This document shows, piece by piece, positions 47,360-56,120 of a DNA stretch of 64,000 bases. The position numbers and the translations under genes were made by a program. Positions within the stretch are counted from its first letter, which is position 1. Every line of letters starts with the position of its first letter. Source of the DNA: an uncultured Collinsella sp. (lineage in GTDB: Bacteria; Actinomycetota; Coriobacteriia; Coriobacteriales; Coriobacteriaceae); assembly GCA_902496945.1 (NCBI GenBank), contig CABVDE010000001.1, positions 95,250-159,249 on the forward strand, given 5' to 3'. The notes under the pieces are model-generated. The model worked only from the letters and a program-made list of their open reading frames with translations, did not search any database and was not told where the DNA came from.

Positions 47360-48076
47360 ATGCTGCGTGCGATGATTGTGGATGATGAGGCCCCGGCCCG
47401 TTCGGAGCTTCGCTTCTTGCTCGAGCAGACGGGCAAGATCGGTACGATCACAGAAGCGTCGAGCGTTCGCTCCGCCATCGAGATGCTTATGGAGAGTCGC
47501 GTCGATGTCGTGTTTCTCGATATTTCGATGCCTGGCGCTTCGGGCCTGCAACTTGCCGAGGCGCTGCATAAGCTCAAGAATCCGCCGGCGATCGTGTTTG
47601 TGACCGCCTACAGCGACCATGCGGTCGAGGCGTTTGATGTGGACGCCGTCGACTATCTGATGAAGCCGGTCGAGGAAGCTCGCCTGGACCGAGCGATCGA
47701 TAAGGTCATGCAGCGCGCCAAGCCTGTCACGGACAGCAAGGTGACCATCGAGCGCATTCCGGTGGAAAAGGGCGGCCGCAAGGTCCTCATCCCCGTGGAC
47801 GACATCCGCTTTATCATGGCCAAGGACGATTACTCCTGCATCTATACGGTCGACGACCGCTTTTTGTCGACGACCTCGCTGGCGCAGTTCGAGGCCAAGC
47901 TCTGCGACTTTGGCTTCTTCCGCGTTCACCGTCGCTATATCGTTAACTTGGCGTGCGTCACCGACGTCGAGACGGTGCCCTCGGGCGCCATCCAGCTGGG
48001 TATTACGGGCGTCGACGAACGTGTACCGGTCTCGCGCCGTCGCGTCGTACCGCTCAAGAAAGCCCTGAGCCTTTAG
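47360..48076 (+). CDS. LytTR-family response regulator
   Basis: A 238-residue regulator. The receiver domain (~1-120) has the acidic pocket VDDEAP, phospho-acceptor Asp in VFLDISMPG and the lysine in LMKPVEE. The LytTR DNA-binding domain (~135-235) includes IRFIMAKDDYSCIYT and FFRVHRRYIVNL. Targets are not visible; the glycosyltransferase operon is a candidate. ATG 47360 has AAAGG ten bases upstream. The TTG at 47339 overlaps that site's leader. Confidence 0.93.
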   Translation: MLRAMIVDDEAPARSELRFLLEQTGKIGTITEASSVRSAIEMLMESRVDVVFLDISMPGASGLQLAEALHKLKNPPAIVFVTAYSDHAVEAFDVDAVDYLMKPVEEARLDRAIDKVMQRAKPVTDSKVTIERIPVEKGGRKVLIPVDDIRFIMAKDDYSCIYTVDDRFLSTTSLAQFEAKLCDFGFFRVHRRYIVNLACVTDVETVPSGAIQLGITGVDERVPVSRRRVVPLKKALSL

Positions 48077-48082
48077 CACACC

Positions 48083-48131
48083 GGCCCCGCAGCCCTGTAG
48101 ACCAATTGTCTGCGGAGCCGTGGGGCCTTTT
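48083..48131 (+). terminator. Terminator after the two-component genes
   Basis: GGCCCCGCAG (48083-48092) pairs with CTGC (48110-48113) and GGGGCC (48122-48127) as a two-part stem, followed by TTTTG. Confidence 0.7.
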
Positions 48132-48167
48132 GTATGTATGGACATAATCGTTTGCGGAAGGGATCCC

Positions 48168-48635
48168 ATGAACAGTGCAAGCGCCAAGCGTATCGACATT
48201 ATCTCGGACACCCACGGCTATCTTTCGCCCGAACTCCTGGACGAGCTCAAGGGCGCAGATCTGATCATCCACGCCGGCGACCTCACGTCAGAGATGGACT
48301 ACGAGCACCTGCGCACCATCGCCCCCGTATGGGCCGTGCTGGGCAACAACGATTACTACCGCGACTACGGTCCCGATGTAGACCGTCTTGCGCTCTTTAC
48401 CTACGAAGGCCTCAAGTTCGCCGTAGCCCACTACCGCGAAGACCTCCCGGTGGGGTCCGTAGACGTAGCCATCAACGGCCACACCCATGTAACCAAAGAA
48501 GCCCAAGTGGGTCGCTGCTTAGTCCTCAACCCGGGCAGCGCCAGCTACCCCAGAGGCACCCGAGGCCCCACCATGGCCAGAATGCTCGTAAAAGACGGCA
48601 AGATCCTAAGTACCAAATTTATTGACCTAGACTAA
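48168..48635 (+). CDS. YfcE/MJ0936-type metallophosphoesterase
   Basis: A 155-residue calcineurin-like phosphoesterase. Metal ligands are seen in IISDTHG, IIHAGD, LGNND and NGHTH (short-type family order D-H, D, N, H-H). It probably cleaves phosphodiesters with Mn or Ni; the physiological substrate is unknown. AAGGGA precedes the ATG. In-frame starts further upstream overlap the terminator. Confidence 0.93.
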   Translation: MNSASAKRIDIISDTHGYLSPELLDELKGADLIIHAGDLTSEMDYEHLRTIAPVWAVLGNNDYYRDYGPDVDRLALFTYEGLKFAVAHYREDLPVGSVDVAINGHTHVTKEAQVGRCLVLNPGSASYPRGTRGPTMARMLVKDGKILSTKFIDLD

Positions 48636-48644
48636 CCGCAACAA

Positions 48645-48675
48645 AAACGGGGGATGCAAAACGCATCTCCCGTTT
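48645..48675. terminator. Terminator after the phosphoesterase gene
   Basis: AAACGGGGGATGC (48645-48657) pairs with GCATCTCCCGTTT (48663-48675) with one wobble. It can work in both directions. Confidence 0.75.
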
Positions 48676-48790
48676 CCATTTGAGCCAAAGGCAGAAGTTC
48701 AACAAGAATCTAAGACAACCCCGCCACGGAGGACGGGGATTCCGAACCGCGAAGCGGCGAGCAACAAAGTCTTTGAACAATGTGGCGGCA

Positions 48791-48933
48791 GGGAGGGTCT
48801 CCGGGGCCGAGGGCGGGGGTTAAGTTTGTCGCGAGTTCCGCACGCAAAGGAAAGCACTTAATGTGCTTTCCGTCTTGCGCAGGACTGCAGAGCAGCAAAC
48901 TTAACCCCCGCCCTCGGCCCCGGAGACCCTCCC
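48791..48933. repeat. 38-base perfect inverted repeat with nested stem
   Basis: Arms 48791-48828 and 48896-48933 are exact reverse complements over 38 bases. Inside, GGAAAGCAC (48849-48857) pairs with GTGCTTTCC (48863-48871) across TTAAT. The 406-base gap 48636-49041 otherwise holds only the terminator above and the tRNA promoter; no gene is visible. Confidence 0.85.
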
Positions 48934-48965
48934 GGAGGCACTCAAAAAAATTTTTCAAAAAGTTG

Positions 48966-48995
48966 TTGCGCACCGGACAGACTTCTGTGTATACT
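48966..48995 (+). promoter_or_regulatory. Promoter of tRNA-Asp
   Basis: TTGCGC (48966-48971) and TATACT (48990-48995) are separated by 18 bases. The mature tRNA begins 47 bases after the -10 box. Confidence 0.6.
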
Positions 48996-49041
48996 AATCC
49001 CCGCAACGCACGCGAGCGGAAACAAACGCGAACGCTTGCCT

Positions 49042-49119
<78 letters not shown>

Positions 49120-49127
49120 ACGCAATT

Positions 49128-49155
49128 AAAGCCACGTCTTCGGACGTGGCTTTTT
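49128..49155 (+). terminator. Terminator of the tRNA-Asp gene
   Basis: AAAGCCACGTC (49128-49138), loop TTCG, then GACGTGGCTTTTT (49143-49155), a classical intrinsic terminator with tetraloop. Confidence 0.9.
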
Positions 49156-49478
49156 GCGTTTGATGCACTTTATTTCGATAGAACGATCGCCCTGGTGCAT
49201 CTTCGCCCAGAATCCCCGCGCCTTCGGGAATGCAAGTATAATCTAATAGTTATATCTGTCTAAACAACAGCTTTGTTGCACAACACCTGTTCAACGAGAC
49301 AGGGGGTTAGGTTATACTAAATTGCACTGTAGGCCGCATCTGATGCATTTCACTCCAAGCGCGGCATTCAGTGGATATCCGATTTACTATTTGGATGTCC
49401 TGGCGGTCATTTAGCGTCTCGACACAAGCTCGGCCCCGGAGCTCGTTCGAGCTGTTCGTATTCCTTGAAAGGGGAAAA
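49156..49478 (+). other. Upstream region of the Rrf2 gene with palindromic motif
   Basis: A 323-base region without a gene. TATACT at 49314-49319 is a good -10, with TTCAAC about 17 bases before it as a weak -35. The 12-base palindrome core TGTTGCACAACA at 49274-49285 lies upstream of that promoter and matches one before the exported-protein/kinase operon. It may be an operator. Confidence 0.45.
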
Positions 49479-49964
49479 ATGGACATATCGAGGAAGACTG
49501 ATTACGCCCTTCGCATGCTAGCGATGCTTGCCGAGGATCCGGAGCGTTTGCTTTCTGTTCGCACCGCTGCCGAAGAGGTCAATGTCCCGTATTCGTTTGC
49601 CCGCTCGATTCAGCACGGTTTAGTCCAGGCCGGTATTGTGGAGAGCCTGCGTGGCGTCCATGGCGGTATGCGTCTCAAGGTCAGTCCGGACGACGTCACT
49701 ATCCGCCAGGTCGTCGAGGCCGTTCAGGGCCCTATGGTTATGAACGATTGCACCGCGCCCGATGGTGACTGTGCGCGCATGGGCACATGCTGCTATCATC
49801 CCCTGTGGGCCGGAGCCCAGGCGTTGATGCGCGACTACCTCGATTCCGTTTCGCTGGGCGATATCGTCGCTCGCCGCCAGTTCCCGGCCGTCGATCCCAA
49901 ATTCACCGACCGCGACGCGTTTCCCGAGTACGCTACCTGTGCGTGCGCTTGCCGGGAGGAATAA
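49479..49964 (+). CDS. Rrf2-family transcriptional regulator with IscR-like cysteines
   Basis: A 161-residue winged-helix regulator. It starts MDISRKTDYALRMLAMLAE, the Rrf2 HTH. Cysteines at 91, 98 and 104 have the spacing of the Fe-S ligands of IscR (92, 98, 104), so it probably senses Fe-S, iron, redox or NO status. Extra cysteines occur in the tail (TCACACREE). GAAAGGGG precedes the ATG. The glycosylase follows after 21 bases and may be co-transcribed. Confidence 0.92.
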   Translation: MDISRKTDYALRMLAMLAEDPERLLSVRTAAEEVNVPYSFARSIQHGLVQAGIVESLRGVHGGMRLKVSPDDVTIRQVVEAVQGPMVMNDCTAPDGDCARMGTCCYHPLWAGAQALMRDYLDSVSLGDIVARRQFPAVDPKFTDRDAFPEYATCACACREE

Positions 49965-49985
49965 CGCCGTATAAGGAGCATAGCC

Positions 49986-50891
49986 ATGATTCAGGACCCC
50001 TTTCGTTCGATGATTCGTTCGGAAGGGGTCCTGCGTTATCGCGACCTTCCGTGGCGCCGCACGCGCGATCCGTACATCATTTGGCTTTCCGAGGTCATGC
50101 TGCAGCAAACACAGGTGCCGCGCGTGGAGACGCGTATGCCGGCGTGGCTTGATCGTTTTCCAACCGTGCAGGCGCTTGCCCAGGCCGCGCCTTCCGATGT
50201 TTTGGACGCTTGGCAGGGCATGGGCTACAACCGACGCGCTCTGGCGCTTCATGGGGCCGCTCAACGGGTCGTAGAGGATTGGGGCGGGGAGTTTCCGCAC
50301 GAGACGCGTGACTTGGTCGCTCTGCCTGGTATTGGCCCGGCAACGGCGCAAGGTATCCGGTCGTTTGCGTTTGATCTTCCGGGCGTGTATCTGGAGACCA
50401 ACGTGCGCACGGTCTTTCTGCATCACTTCTTTCCCGATGTTCCGGCTGTTCCCGATCGCGAGTTGGTGCCGCTGATCCAGGCTGCTTGTCCGGCGGCCCC
50501 CGGTGCAGCGACCGACGAGATCGCTCCCTATGCCGTGCCGCTCGATGATGCCGACACGCCGCGCGCGTGGTATTACGCGTTGCTAGATTACGGCGCATAT
50601 CTAAAAAAGACGTTGCCCAATCCGTCCAGGCGCTCGGCGGGCTATAGCCGTCAATCAAAGTTTGAGGGCTCGCGTCGCCAAAAGCGCGCACATATCGTGC
50701 GTATGTTGCTGGCAGCGCGCGATGGCCAGCCGGCGGGGATTACGCTTGCTGATGCCGTGGTGGGCGTTAACGAGATGGAAGCGGCAGCCGGTCGCGGGCC
50801 GGTCGAGTGCGACTTGATTTCGGGTATTCTAGCCGACCTGGAGCGTGAGGGCTTTTGCCGCGCCGAGGGCGATCGCTGGCTGAGTATCTAG
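49986..50891 (+). CDS. MutY-like HhH-GPD DNA glycosylase, atypical
   Basis: A 301-residue protein with the MutY-like start LPWRRTRDPYIIWLSEVMLQ, including the conserved Glu (~36), and the HhH motif LPGIGPATAQGIRSFAF (~114-128). Where MutY has the catalytic Asp in LDGN, this protein reads LETN (Glu ~137). The four cysteines that bind the 4Fe-4S cluster in MutY and Nth are absent, and the matching region is DYGAYLKKTLPNPSRRS. It may be a cluster-free adenine or other glycosylase, so mutY itself is not assigned. The ATG lies 21 bases after the Rrf2 gene with AAGGAG upstream. Confidence 0.85.
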   Translation: MIQDPFRSMIRSEGVLRYRDLPWRRTRDPYIIWLSEVMLQQTQVPRVETRMPAWLDRFPTVQALAQAAPSDVLDAWQGMGYNRRALALHGAAQRVVEDWGGEFPHETRDLVALPGIGPATAQGIRSFAFDLPGVYLETNVRTVFLHHFFPDVPAVPDRELVPLIQAACPAAPGAATDEIAPYAVPLDDADTPRAWYYALLDYGAYLKKTLPNPSRRSAGYSRQSKFEGSRRQKRAHIVRMLLAARDGQPAGITLADAVVGVNEMEAAAGRGPVECDLISGILADLEREGFCRAEGDRWLSI

Positions 50892-51005
50892 CCTGTGCAA
50901 ATCTGAAAAACAGGATTGTAAGGTTTAGATTTTCGGGATGAGGGTATCCTAAAAAGAAAGCCGCTCGAAGCCTATGGGCGGCATGCGTTGAAGGGAAGTA
51001 CACCT

Positions 51006-51545
51006 ATGGATTTTAAGAATTCCCAAACCAAGAAGAACCTCGAGACCGCTTTTGCCGGTGAGTCCCAGGCACACACCAAGTATCGCTACTATGCCTCCAA
51101 GGCCAAGAAGGACGGCTACGTTCAGATCTCGAACATCTTTGCCGAGACGGCTGGCAACGAGTCCGAGCACGCCAAACTGTGGTTTAAGTATCTGCACGAT
51201 GGCGCCGTCCCCGATACCCTGGACAATCTGCGCGATGCTGCCGCGGGAGAGAACTACGAGTGGACCACGATGTACGACGAGTTTGCCAAGACCGCCGAGG
51301 AAGAGGGTTTTGCCGAGATTGCCGTGAAGTTCCGCGGTGTCGCCGCCGTCGAGAAGGCCCACGAGGAACGCTACAACAAACTCGTCGAGCGCATCGAGTC
51401 GGGCGAGGTGTTTGAGCGCGAGGGCGTGAAGGTGTGGAAGTGCCTGAACTGCGGGCACCTGCATGTTGGTGCCGAGGCGCCTGAGGTGTGCCCGGTGTGT
51501 AACCACCCCAAGGCGTACTTTGAGGAGCAGGTGGTGAACTACTAG
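51006..51545 (+). CDS. rbr: Rubrerythrin
   Basis: A 179-residue peroxide-reducing protein of anaerobes. An N-terminal ferritin-like four-helix domain carries di-iron ligands in [19 protein letters not shown] and [11 protein letters not shown]. The C-terminal rubredoxin domain has CLNCGHLH and [11 protein letters not shown]. Length is normal. AAGGGAAG precedes the ATG. The upstream redox-type Rrf2 regulator may be relevant, though the genes are separated by the glycosylase. Confidence 0.97.
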   Translation: MDFKNSQTKKNLETAFAGESQAHTKYRYYASKAKKDGYVQISNIFAETAGNESEHAKLWFKYLHDGAVPDTLDNLRDAAAGENYEWTTMYDEFAKTAEEEGFAEIAVKFRGVAAVEKAHEERYNKLVERIESGEVFEREGVKVWKCLNCGHLHVGAEAPEVCPVCNHPKAYFEEQVVNY

Positions 51546-51566
51546 CGCTTGGCGCTGGCGTGAGCT

Positions 51567-51652
51567 GGGCCGGGAGGGCGGGATTACCTTCCCTCCCCGC
51601 TCACGGCTCCGCAGGGTCGCGTTGAGGGAAGGTAATCCCGCCCTCCCGGCCC
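51567..51652. repeat. 29-base perfect inverted repeat
   Basis: Arms 51567-51595 (starts GGGCCGGGAGGGCGGG) and 51624-51652 are exact reverse complements with a 28-base loop, beginning 21 bases after the rubrerythrin stop codon. Confidence 0.85.
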
Positions 51653-51702
51653 GCTTTGGGTCGTCGCGTGCTCGCTACAGATAAGCTGATAGCTAAGTTT
51701 GT

Positions 51703-51731
51703 GTGCCGCCCCTTTTGGGGCGGCACGTTTT
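51703..51731 (+). terminator. Terminator downstream of rubrerythrin
   Basis: GTGCCGCCCC (51703-51712), loop TTTT, GGGGCGGCAC (51717-51726), then GTTTTG. It lies 158 bases after the gene, beyond the inverted repeat. Confidence 0.8.
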
Positions 51732-51738
51732 GTGTGGG

Positions 51739-51932
51739 TGGACAGTTAGTTCAGATACGCATAAATCGAGCGGCTTAATAGCTGGGTTTGGAGTCCTCGG
51801 ACGCCTTTAGATGACCTGAAGCGCTTGATTCTGGGCTTAAAATGCCCGTTTTGAGGACAAAATTACGCCAAGCGAAGCGCCTGAATGCTATTTGAGTGGG
51901 TTTGATTTATACGTATCTGAATTAACTGTCCA
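51739..51932. mobile_element. MITE-like element or structured RNA with 29-base terminal inverted repeats
   Basis: A 194-base unit bounded by 51739-51767 (TGGACAGTTAGTTCAGATAC...) and 51904-51932, which pair at 27 of 29 positions. The interior is AT-richer than its surroundings, has no ORF and contains a small hairpin GGGC/GCCC. No clear target duplication is visible. It could be a non-autonomous insertion or a transcribed structured RNA. Confidence 0.5.
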
Positions 51933-52213
51933 GGCAACTCTGTTCGGGGCGGTGTGCCTTGCTTGTGGTCCCGGTCTCCACAATTTTCGTCAAGTTTTTG
52001 GTTAGATTTTGATCAGTTGGCGTAAAGGCGGAAGGCCAAAAGATTGCTGGCGAAAAAAGCTCAGAGAAAGTGCCGGTAGGGGAGTTGTTGAGCTTTTCGA
52101 CAGCTTTTGAGCAAAAGAAACTTTGCGGTTATTGCCGGCGATTACGTTGTCGCGGTCATGGCGGTGCGAGATGCTGGTTGCAAGTGTCGAATGCTCCGAT
52201 TGAGGAGGCCAAC
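51933..52213. other. Intergenic region before the small membrane-protein gene
   Basis: 281 bases without a credible gene. GAGGAGGCC immediately precedes the next start. A frame starting at 52070 extends the next gene upstream but has worse composition and no binding site. Confidence 0.4.
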
Positions 52214-52648
52214 ATGGATCTGTTTCTTGAGACCCCGCAGCAACAAGCTGAGCGCATGCTGCGTCAGCAGCAACGACTCATGGAGATGCAAATGCAAGGG
52301 ACGGCAGCCCAGTCCTTTGCGCAAAATGTCGTGCCTGCTGCTGCACCTGCAGCTGTGCCCGGGTGTGAATCGGCGCCAGAGGCCTATTCCGTGCAGCAGG
52401 ATTCATATGCGCAGGAGCTCGCGTTCGACAAGCGTCGTGCGCGTCGTCGCTGCGTGGGCCAGCGCCTGCGCGCATTGGCGATGATCGTGCTCATCCCGCT
52501 GGGGCTTGCGGCCATCTTTCTGGCGTCGTATGCCCTCACGTGCATCCTTAACGGCGCCTCTCCCAATGAAGTGCTCCAGCATCTAGCGGCCCTCGGCCAA
52601 CGTCTAGGCGATGTCATAGCAACCATCCGCACCGGCTGGGGGAGCTAG
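52214..52648 (+). CDS. Small single-helix membrane protein, unknown function
   Basis: A 144-residue protein. A Gln/Met-rich N-terminal half (MDLFLETPQQQAERMLRQQQ) that may form a coiled coil is followed by an Ala/Pro stretch, a basic RRARRRCVGQRLR segment and one membrane helix (~89-115). No family recognised. The ATG has GAGGAGG seven bases upstream. Confidence 0.65.
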   Translation: MDLFLETPQQQAERMLRQQQRLMEMQMQGTAAQSFAQNVVPAAAPAAVPGCESAPEAYSVQQDSYAQELAFDKRRARRRCVGQRLRALAMIVLIPLGLAAIFLASYALTCILNGASPNEVLQHLAALGQRLGDVIATIRTGWGS

Positions 52649-52772
52649 CGTTTTAGCGCCCGTGGCTCTAAGAGAAATTTGTCTGCAAGGCAGTGAGTGC
52701 TCCGTGTGTGTGGCGGGGTAAGATTGATCGAGGTTTTGATTGGTGCTCGATTGGGTTTGTTGGGCGGAGTCT

Positions 52773-54128
52773 ATGTCTGCTATTGATATTGTGCTTGTTG
52801 TGATCGCCTTGGTGGCGGTGGGGGTTGCTGTGGATTGCGCCCTGCAGCTCAAGAGCCTGCGCGTCGAGCTGCGGAAACGCGGCGATAGCGGCGCAGAGAC
52901 GCTGGCGGCGCTCGAGCAGGCCAACGACGCGCTCGATGCTCTCAACGTCGCGCTGGCTGAAACCCGGCGCACGGCCAATGCCATCGCGCAGCAGCAGACG
53001 ACCGATGCGGCCGTGGAGCAGCAACGTTACCTGACCATCGCGCGCGAGTTCTCGCAGGCAGGCGACCGCATGGACGACCTGCGCCGCGAGACGGCCCAGC
53101 AGCTCGGTGCCAATCGCGAGGGTATCGAGCATCGTCTGGACAAGGTGCGCGAGACGGTCGATGCCCAGCTGGGCGCCATCCGCAAGGACAACAACGCACA
53201 GCTCGACCAGATGCGCGCGACGGTGGACGAGAAGCTTTCCCGTACGCTCAATGACCGCCTGTCGGCATCGTTTAAGCAGGTGAGCGACCAACTCGAGGCC
53301 GTGTACAAGGGCCTGGGAGACATGCAATCCATCGCCACCGGCGTGGGAGACCTTAAGCGCGTGCTGGGCAATGTGAAGGCACGCGGAATTTTGGGCGAAG
53401 TGCAGTTGGGTGCGATCCTGGCGGACATTCTGACGCCCGACCAGTATCTGGAAAACGTAGCCACCAAGCCCGGCGCCTCGGAGCGCGTCGAATTTGCCGT
53501 CAAGCTGCCGGTGGACGAGGGCGACCCCGTGCTGCTGCCGATTGACTCCAAGTTTCCGGGCGACGCGTACGAGCACCTGCTCGACGCGCAGGAGTCGGGC
53601 GATGCGGAGACCGTGGCGGCTGCGCGCAAGACGCTCGACACCATGGTCAAGCGCGAGGCTAAAGACATCTGCGAAAAGTACCTGAGTGTGCCGGCGACCA
53701 CCAACTTTGGCATCATGTTCGTGCCGTTTGAGGGCCTGTACGCCGAGATCGTCAGCCGCCCCGGTCTTATCGAGGCCCTGGGTCGCGACTATCACGTCAA
53801 CGTTGCCGGGCCCAGCACCATGGCCGCCATCCTCAACAGCCTGCAGATGAGCTATCAGACGTTTAAGCTGCAAAAACGCACTGATGACGTGCTGCGCGTG
53901 CTCTCTGCCGTCAAGGCCGAGCTGCCGCGCTATCAAAAGGCGCTGCGCCGCGCCCAGCAGCAGATCGAGACCGCGGGTAAAACGGTCGAGGGCATCATCA
54001 CCACGCGCACCAACGTCATGGAGCGCAAGCTCAAGGACATCGACGCGCTGGAAGATATCGACCAAGCCGATGAGATCTTGGGACTCACGCCCGCGGGTCT
54101 GCTCACAGACCAAGAGGACGAGGACTAG
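52773..54128 (+). CDS. rmuC: DNA recombination protein RmuC
   Basis: A 451-residue protein with an N-terminal membrane helix (~2-22), a long coiled coil (~25-170) and the RmuC nuclease-like core. The core includes GNVKARGILGEVQLG, LPIDSKFPGDAYEHL and FVPFEGLYAEI. It limits DNA inversions and structural rearrangement in E. coli, which is of interest in a region with many inverted repeats. GGCGGAG precedes ATG 52773; the longer frame from 52740 was rejected. Confidence 0.94.
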   Translation: MSAIDIVLVVIALVAVGVAVDCALQLKSLRVELRKRGDSGAETLAALEQANDALDALNVALAETRRTANAIAQQQTTDAAVEQQRYLTIAREFSQAGDRMDDLRRETAQQLGANREGIEHRLDKVRETVDAQLGAIRKDNNAQLDQMRATVDEKLSRTLNDRLSASFKQVSDQLEAVYKGLGDMQSIATGVGDLKRVLGNVKARGILGEVQLGAILADILTPDQYLENVATKPGASERVEFAVKLPVDEGDPVLLPIDSKFPGDAYEHLLDAQESGDAETVAAARKTLDTMVKREAKDICEKYLSVPATTNFGIMFVPFEGLYAEIVSRPGLIEALGRDYHVNVAGPSTMAAILNSLQMSYQTFKLQKRTDDVLRVLSAVKAELPRYQKALRRAQQQIETAGKTVEGIITTRTNVMERKLKDIDALEDIDQADEILGLTPAGLLTDQEDED

Positions 54129-54138
54129 CCGCAACGGA

Positions 54139-54179
54139 CGGTGGGGCACCGGCGCAAACGCGGGCGCCCCACCGCTTTT
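54139..54179 (+). terminator. Terminator of rmuC
   Basis: CGGTGGGGC (54139-54147) pairs exactly with GCCCCACCG (54166-54174), with further pairing inside, followed by CTTTTC. Confidence 0.75.
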
Positions 54180-54254
54180 CGTATCGCACTTGCCTGGAGC
54201 ACGCCCCAATGTGCAACAATGACCTTTCACCCTGCCAGACGCGAAAGGAAGCAC

Positions 54255-56057
54255 ATGTCTCAGAGAAGCACCAGCCCGCTCAGCCGCTCCACCGTGCGCC
54301 GCACGCTAAAGCGTTTTTGGGATGTCACTCGCACGCAGCCGCTGATTGTCTTTCTCTCGGTGTTCTCGTCGGCGGGCTACATCTTTTTGCTGACGTTTGC
54401 CAATACCTATGTGATGGCCCTCATCGTTGACCGTGTCCAAGCCGGCCCCGTGGCGGGTGACCAGGTGTTTGAGGTCTTCGGCCCCTATATCCTGGCGCTC
54501 GTACTCGTTAACCTGGTGGGTCAGATCCTCTCCAAGCTGCAGGACTACACCGTCTACAAGCTCGAGATCGCGGGCAACTACCACCTGGCGCGCCTGTGCT
54601 TCGACACGCTCTCCAACCAATCCATGACATTCCATACCAGCCGCTTTGGCGGATCGCTCGTGAGTCAGACAAGCCGTTTTATGGGCGGCTACACGGGTCT
54701 GGTGGACGTGACGGTGTATTCGCTCATCCCCACTATCACCTCGGTCATCTGCACGGTGGCAGCACTCGCCCCGGTGGTGCCTACATTTACCGTGATCCTG
54801 GTGGGCATCATGGTCGTCTACATCGCGTTTGTCTGGCTTATGTACAAGCGCATCATGCCGCTATCGGCCGCGACGTCCGCCGCGCAGAACAAGCTCTCGG
54901 GCGTGCTGTCCGACGCGGTCACGAACATCCTGGCCGTCAAGACCTGCGGGCGTGAGGACTTTGAGCGCGACCTGTTCGACGCCGCCGACCGCGCCGCGCG
55001 CGATGCCGAGACGGTCTCGATGCACGCCATGATGCAGCGCAACTTTACGACCTCGGGCCTTATCGTCATTACCATGGCCGTGGTGAGTGTGTTCGTGGCG
55101 GGCGGCAATGCATGGTTTGACATCTCAACCGGCGCGCTCGTCATGATTTTTACCTACACCTATAACCTCACCATGCGCCTGAACTACGTGAGTTCCATGA
55201 TGCAGCGCATCAACCGCGCGTTGGGCGATGCGGCCGAGATGACGCGCGTACTGGACGAGCCGCGTTTGGTGGCAGACGACCCGGACGCCCCTGAGCTCAA
55301 AGTGACCGAGGGCGCGATCGATTTTGAGCACCTGAGCTTTGCCTACCGCGACGCCGCGGCGGGCGAGAGCGTGTTCGACGACCTGACGCTCCATGTGGCC
55401 GCGGGCCAGCGCGTTGGCCTGGTGGGCAAATCGGGCTCGGGCAAGACGACGCTCACCAAGTTGCTGCTGCGCCTGGACGACGTGCAGGGTGGCCGCGTGC
55501 TCGTGGACGGTCAGGATGTCTCGCGCTGCACGCAGCAGAGCCTGCGCCGCCAGGTTGCCTACGTGCCGCAGGAGGCGCTGCTGTTCCACCGCTCCATTCG
55601 CGAGAACATTGCCTACGGTCGTCCCGACGCCACTGACGAGCAGATTCGCGAGGCCGCACGCCTGGCCAACGCGACCGAGTTTATCGACCGCTTGCCCCAT
55701 GGCTTTGACACCATGGTGGGCGAGCGCGGCGTCAAGCTTTCGGGCGGTCAGCGTCAGCGCGTGGCCATCGCCCGTGCCATCCTGACCGATGCACCGATCC
55801 TGGTGCTCGACGAGGCGACCTCTGCCCTCGACAGCGAGTCCGAGGCGCTGGTGCAGGAGGCGCTCGAAAACCTGATGCGCGGGCGTACCTCCATCGTGGT
55901 AGCGCATCGCCTGTCCACCGTGGCGGCGCTCGACCGCATTGTGGTGCTGGCCGATGGCGAGATCGTCGAGGACGGCACGCATGCACAGCTCGTCGAGGCG
56001 GATGGCGAGTACGCGAGCCTGTGGAGCCGCCAGACTGGCGCATTCTTGGAGGCGTAA
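54255..56057 (+). CDS. ABC exporter half-transporter (fused membrane and ATPase domains)
   Basis: A 600-residue type IV exporter. Six membrane helices span ~20-315. The ATPase domain (~355-590) has Walker A GKSGSGKTT, the Q-loop YVPQEALLFHRSIREN, signature LSGGQRQRVAIARA, Walker B ILVLDEATSALD and switch His in AHRLST. It works as a dimer; drugs, lipids or peptides are possible substrates. Only one half-transporter is present here, so it is probably a homodimer. AAAGGAA precedes ATG 54255. Confidence 0.94.
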   Translation: MSQRSTSPLSRSTVRRTLKRFWDVTRTQPLIVFLSVFSSAGYIFLLTFANTYVMALIVDRVQAGPVAGDQVFEVFGPYILALVLVNLVGQILSKLQDYTVYKLEIAGNYHLARLCFDTLSNQSMTFHTSRFGGSLVSQTSRFMGGYTGLVDVTVYSLIPTITSVICTVAALAPVVPTFTVILVGIMVVYIAFVWLMYKRIMPLSAATSAAQNKLSGVLSDAVTNILAVKTCGREDFERDLFDAADRAARDAETVSMHAMMQRNFTTSGLIVITMAVVSVFVAGGNAWFDISTGALVMIFTYTYNLTMRLNYVSSMMQRINRALGDAAEMTRVLDEPRLVADDPDAPELKVTEGAIDFEHLSFAYRDAAAGESVFDDLTLHVAAGQRVGLVGKSGSGKTTLTKLLLRLDDVQGGRVLVDGQDVSRCTQQSLRRQVAYVPQEALLFHRSIRENIAYGRPDATDEQIREAARLANATEFIDRLPHGFDTMVGERGVKLSGGQRQRVAIARAILTDAPILVLDEATSALDSESEALVQEALENLMRGRTSIVVAHRLSTVAALDRIVVLADGEIVEDGTHAQLVEADGEYASLWSRQTGAFLEA

Positions 56058-56120
56058 GCGCCTCGGACGTGGGACAATCGTGCCCATAGGTTTGTTGTGT
56101 CGTTGAGCTGAGGAGTCGTT

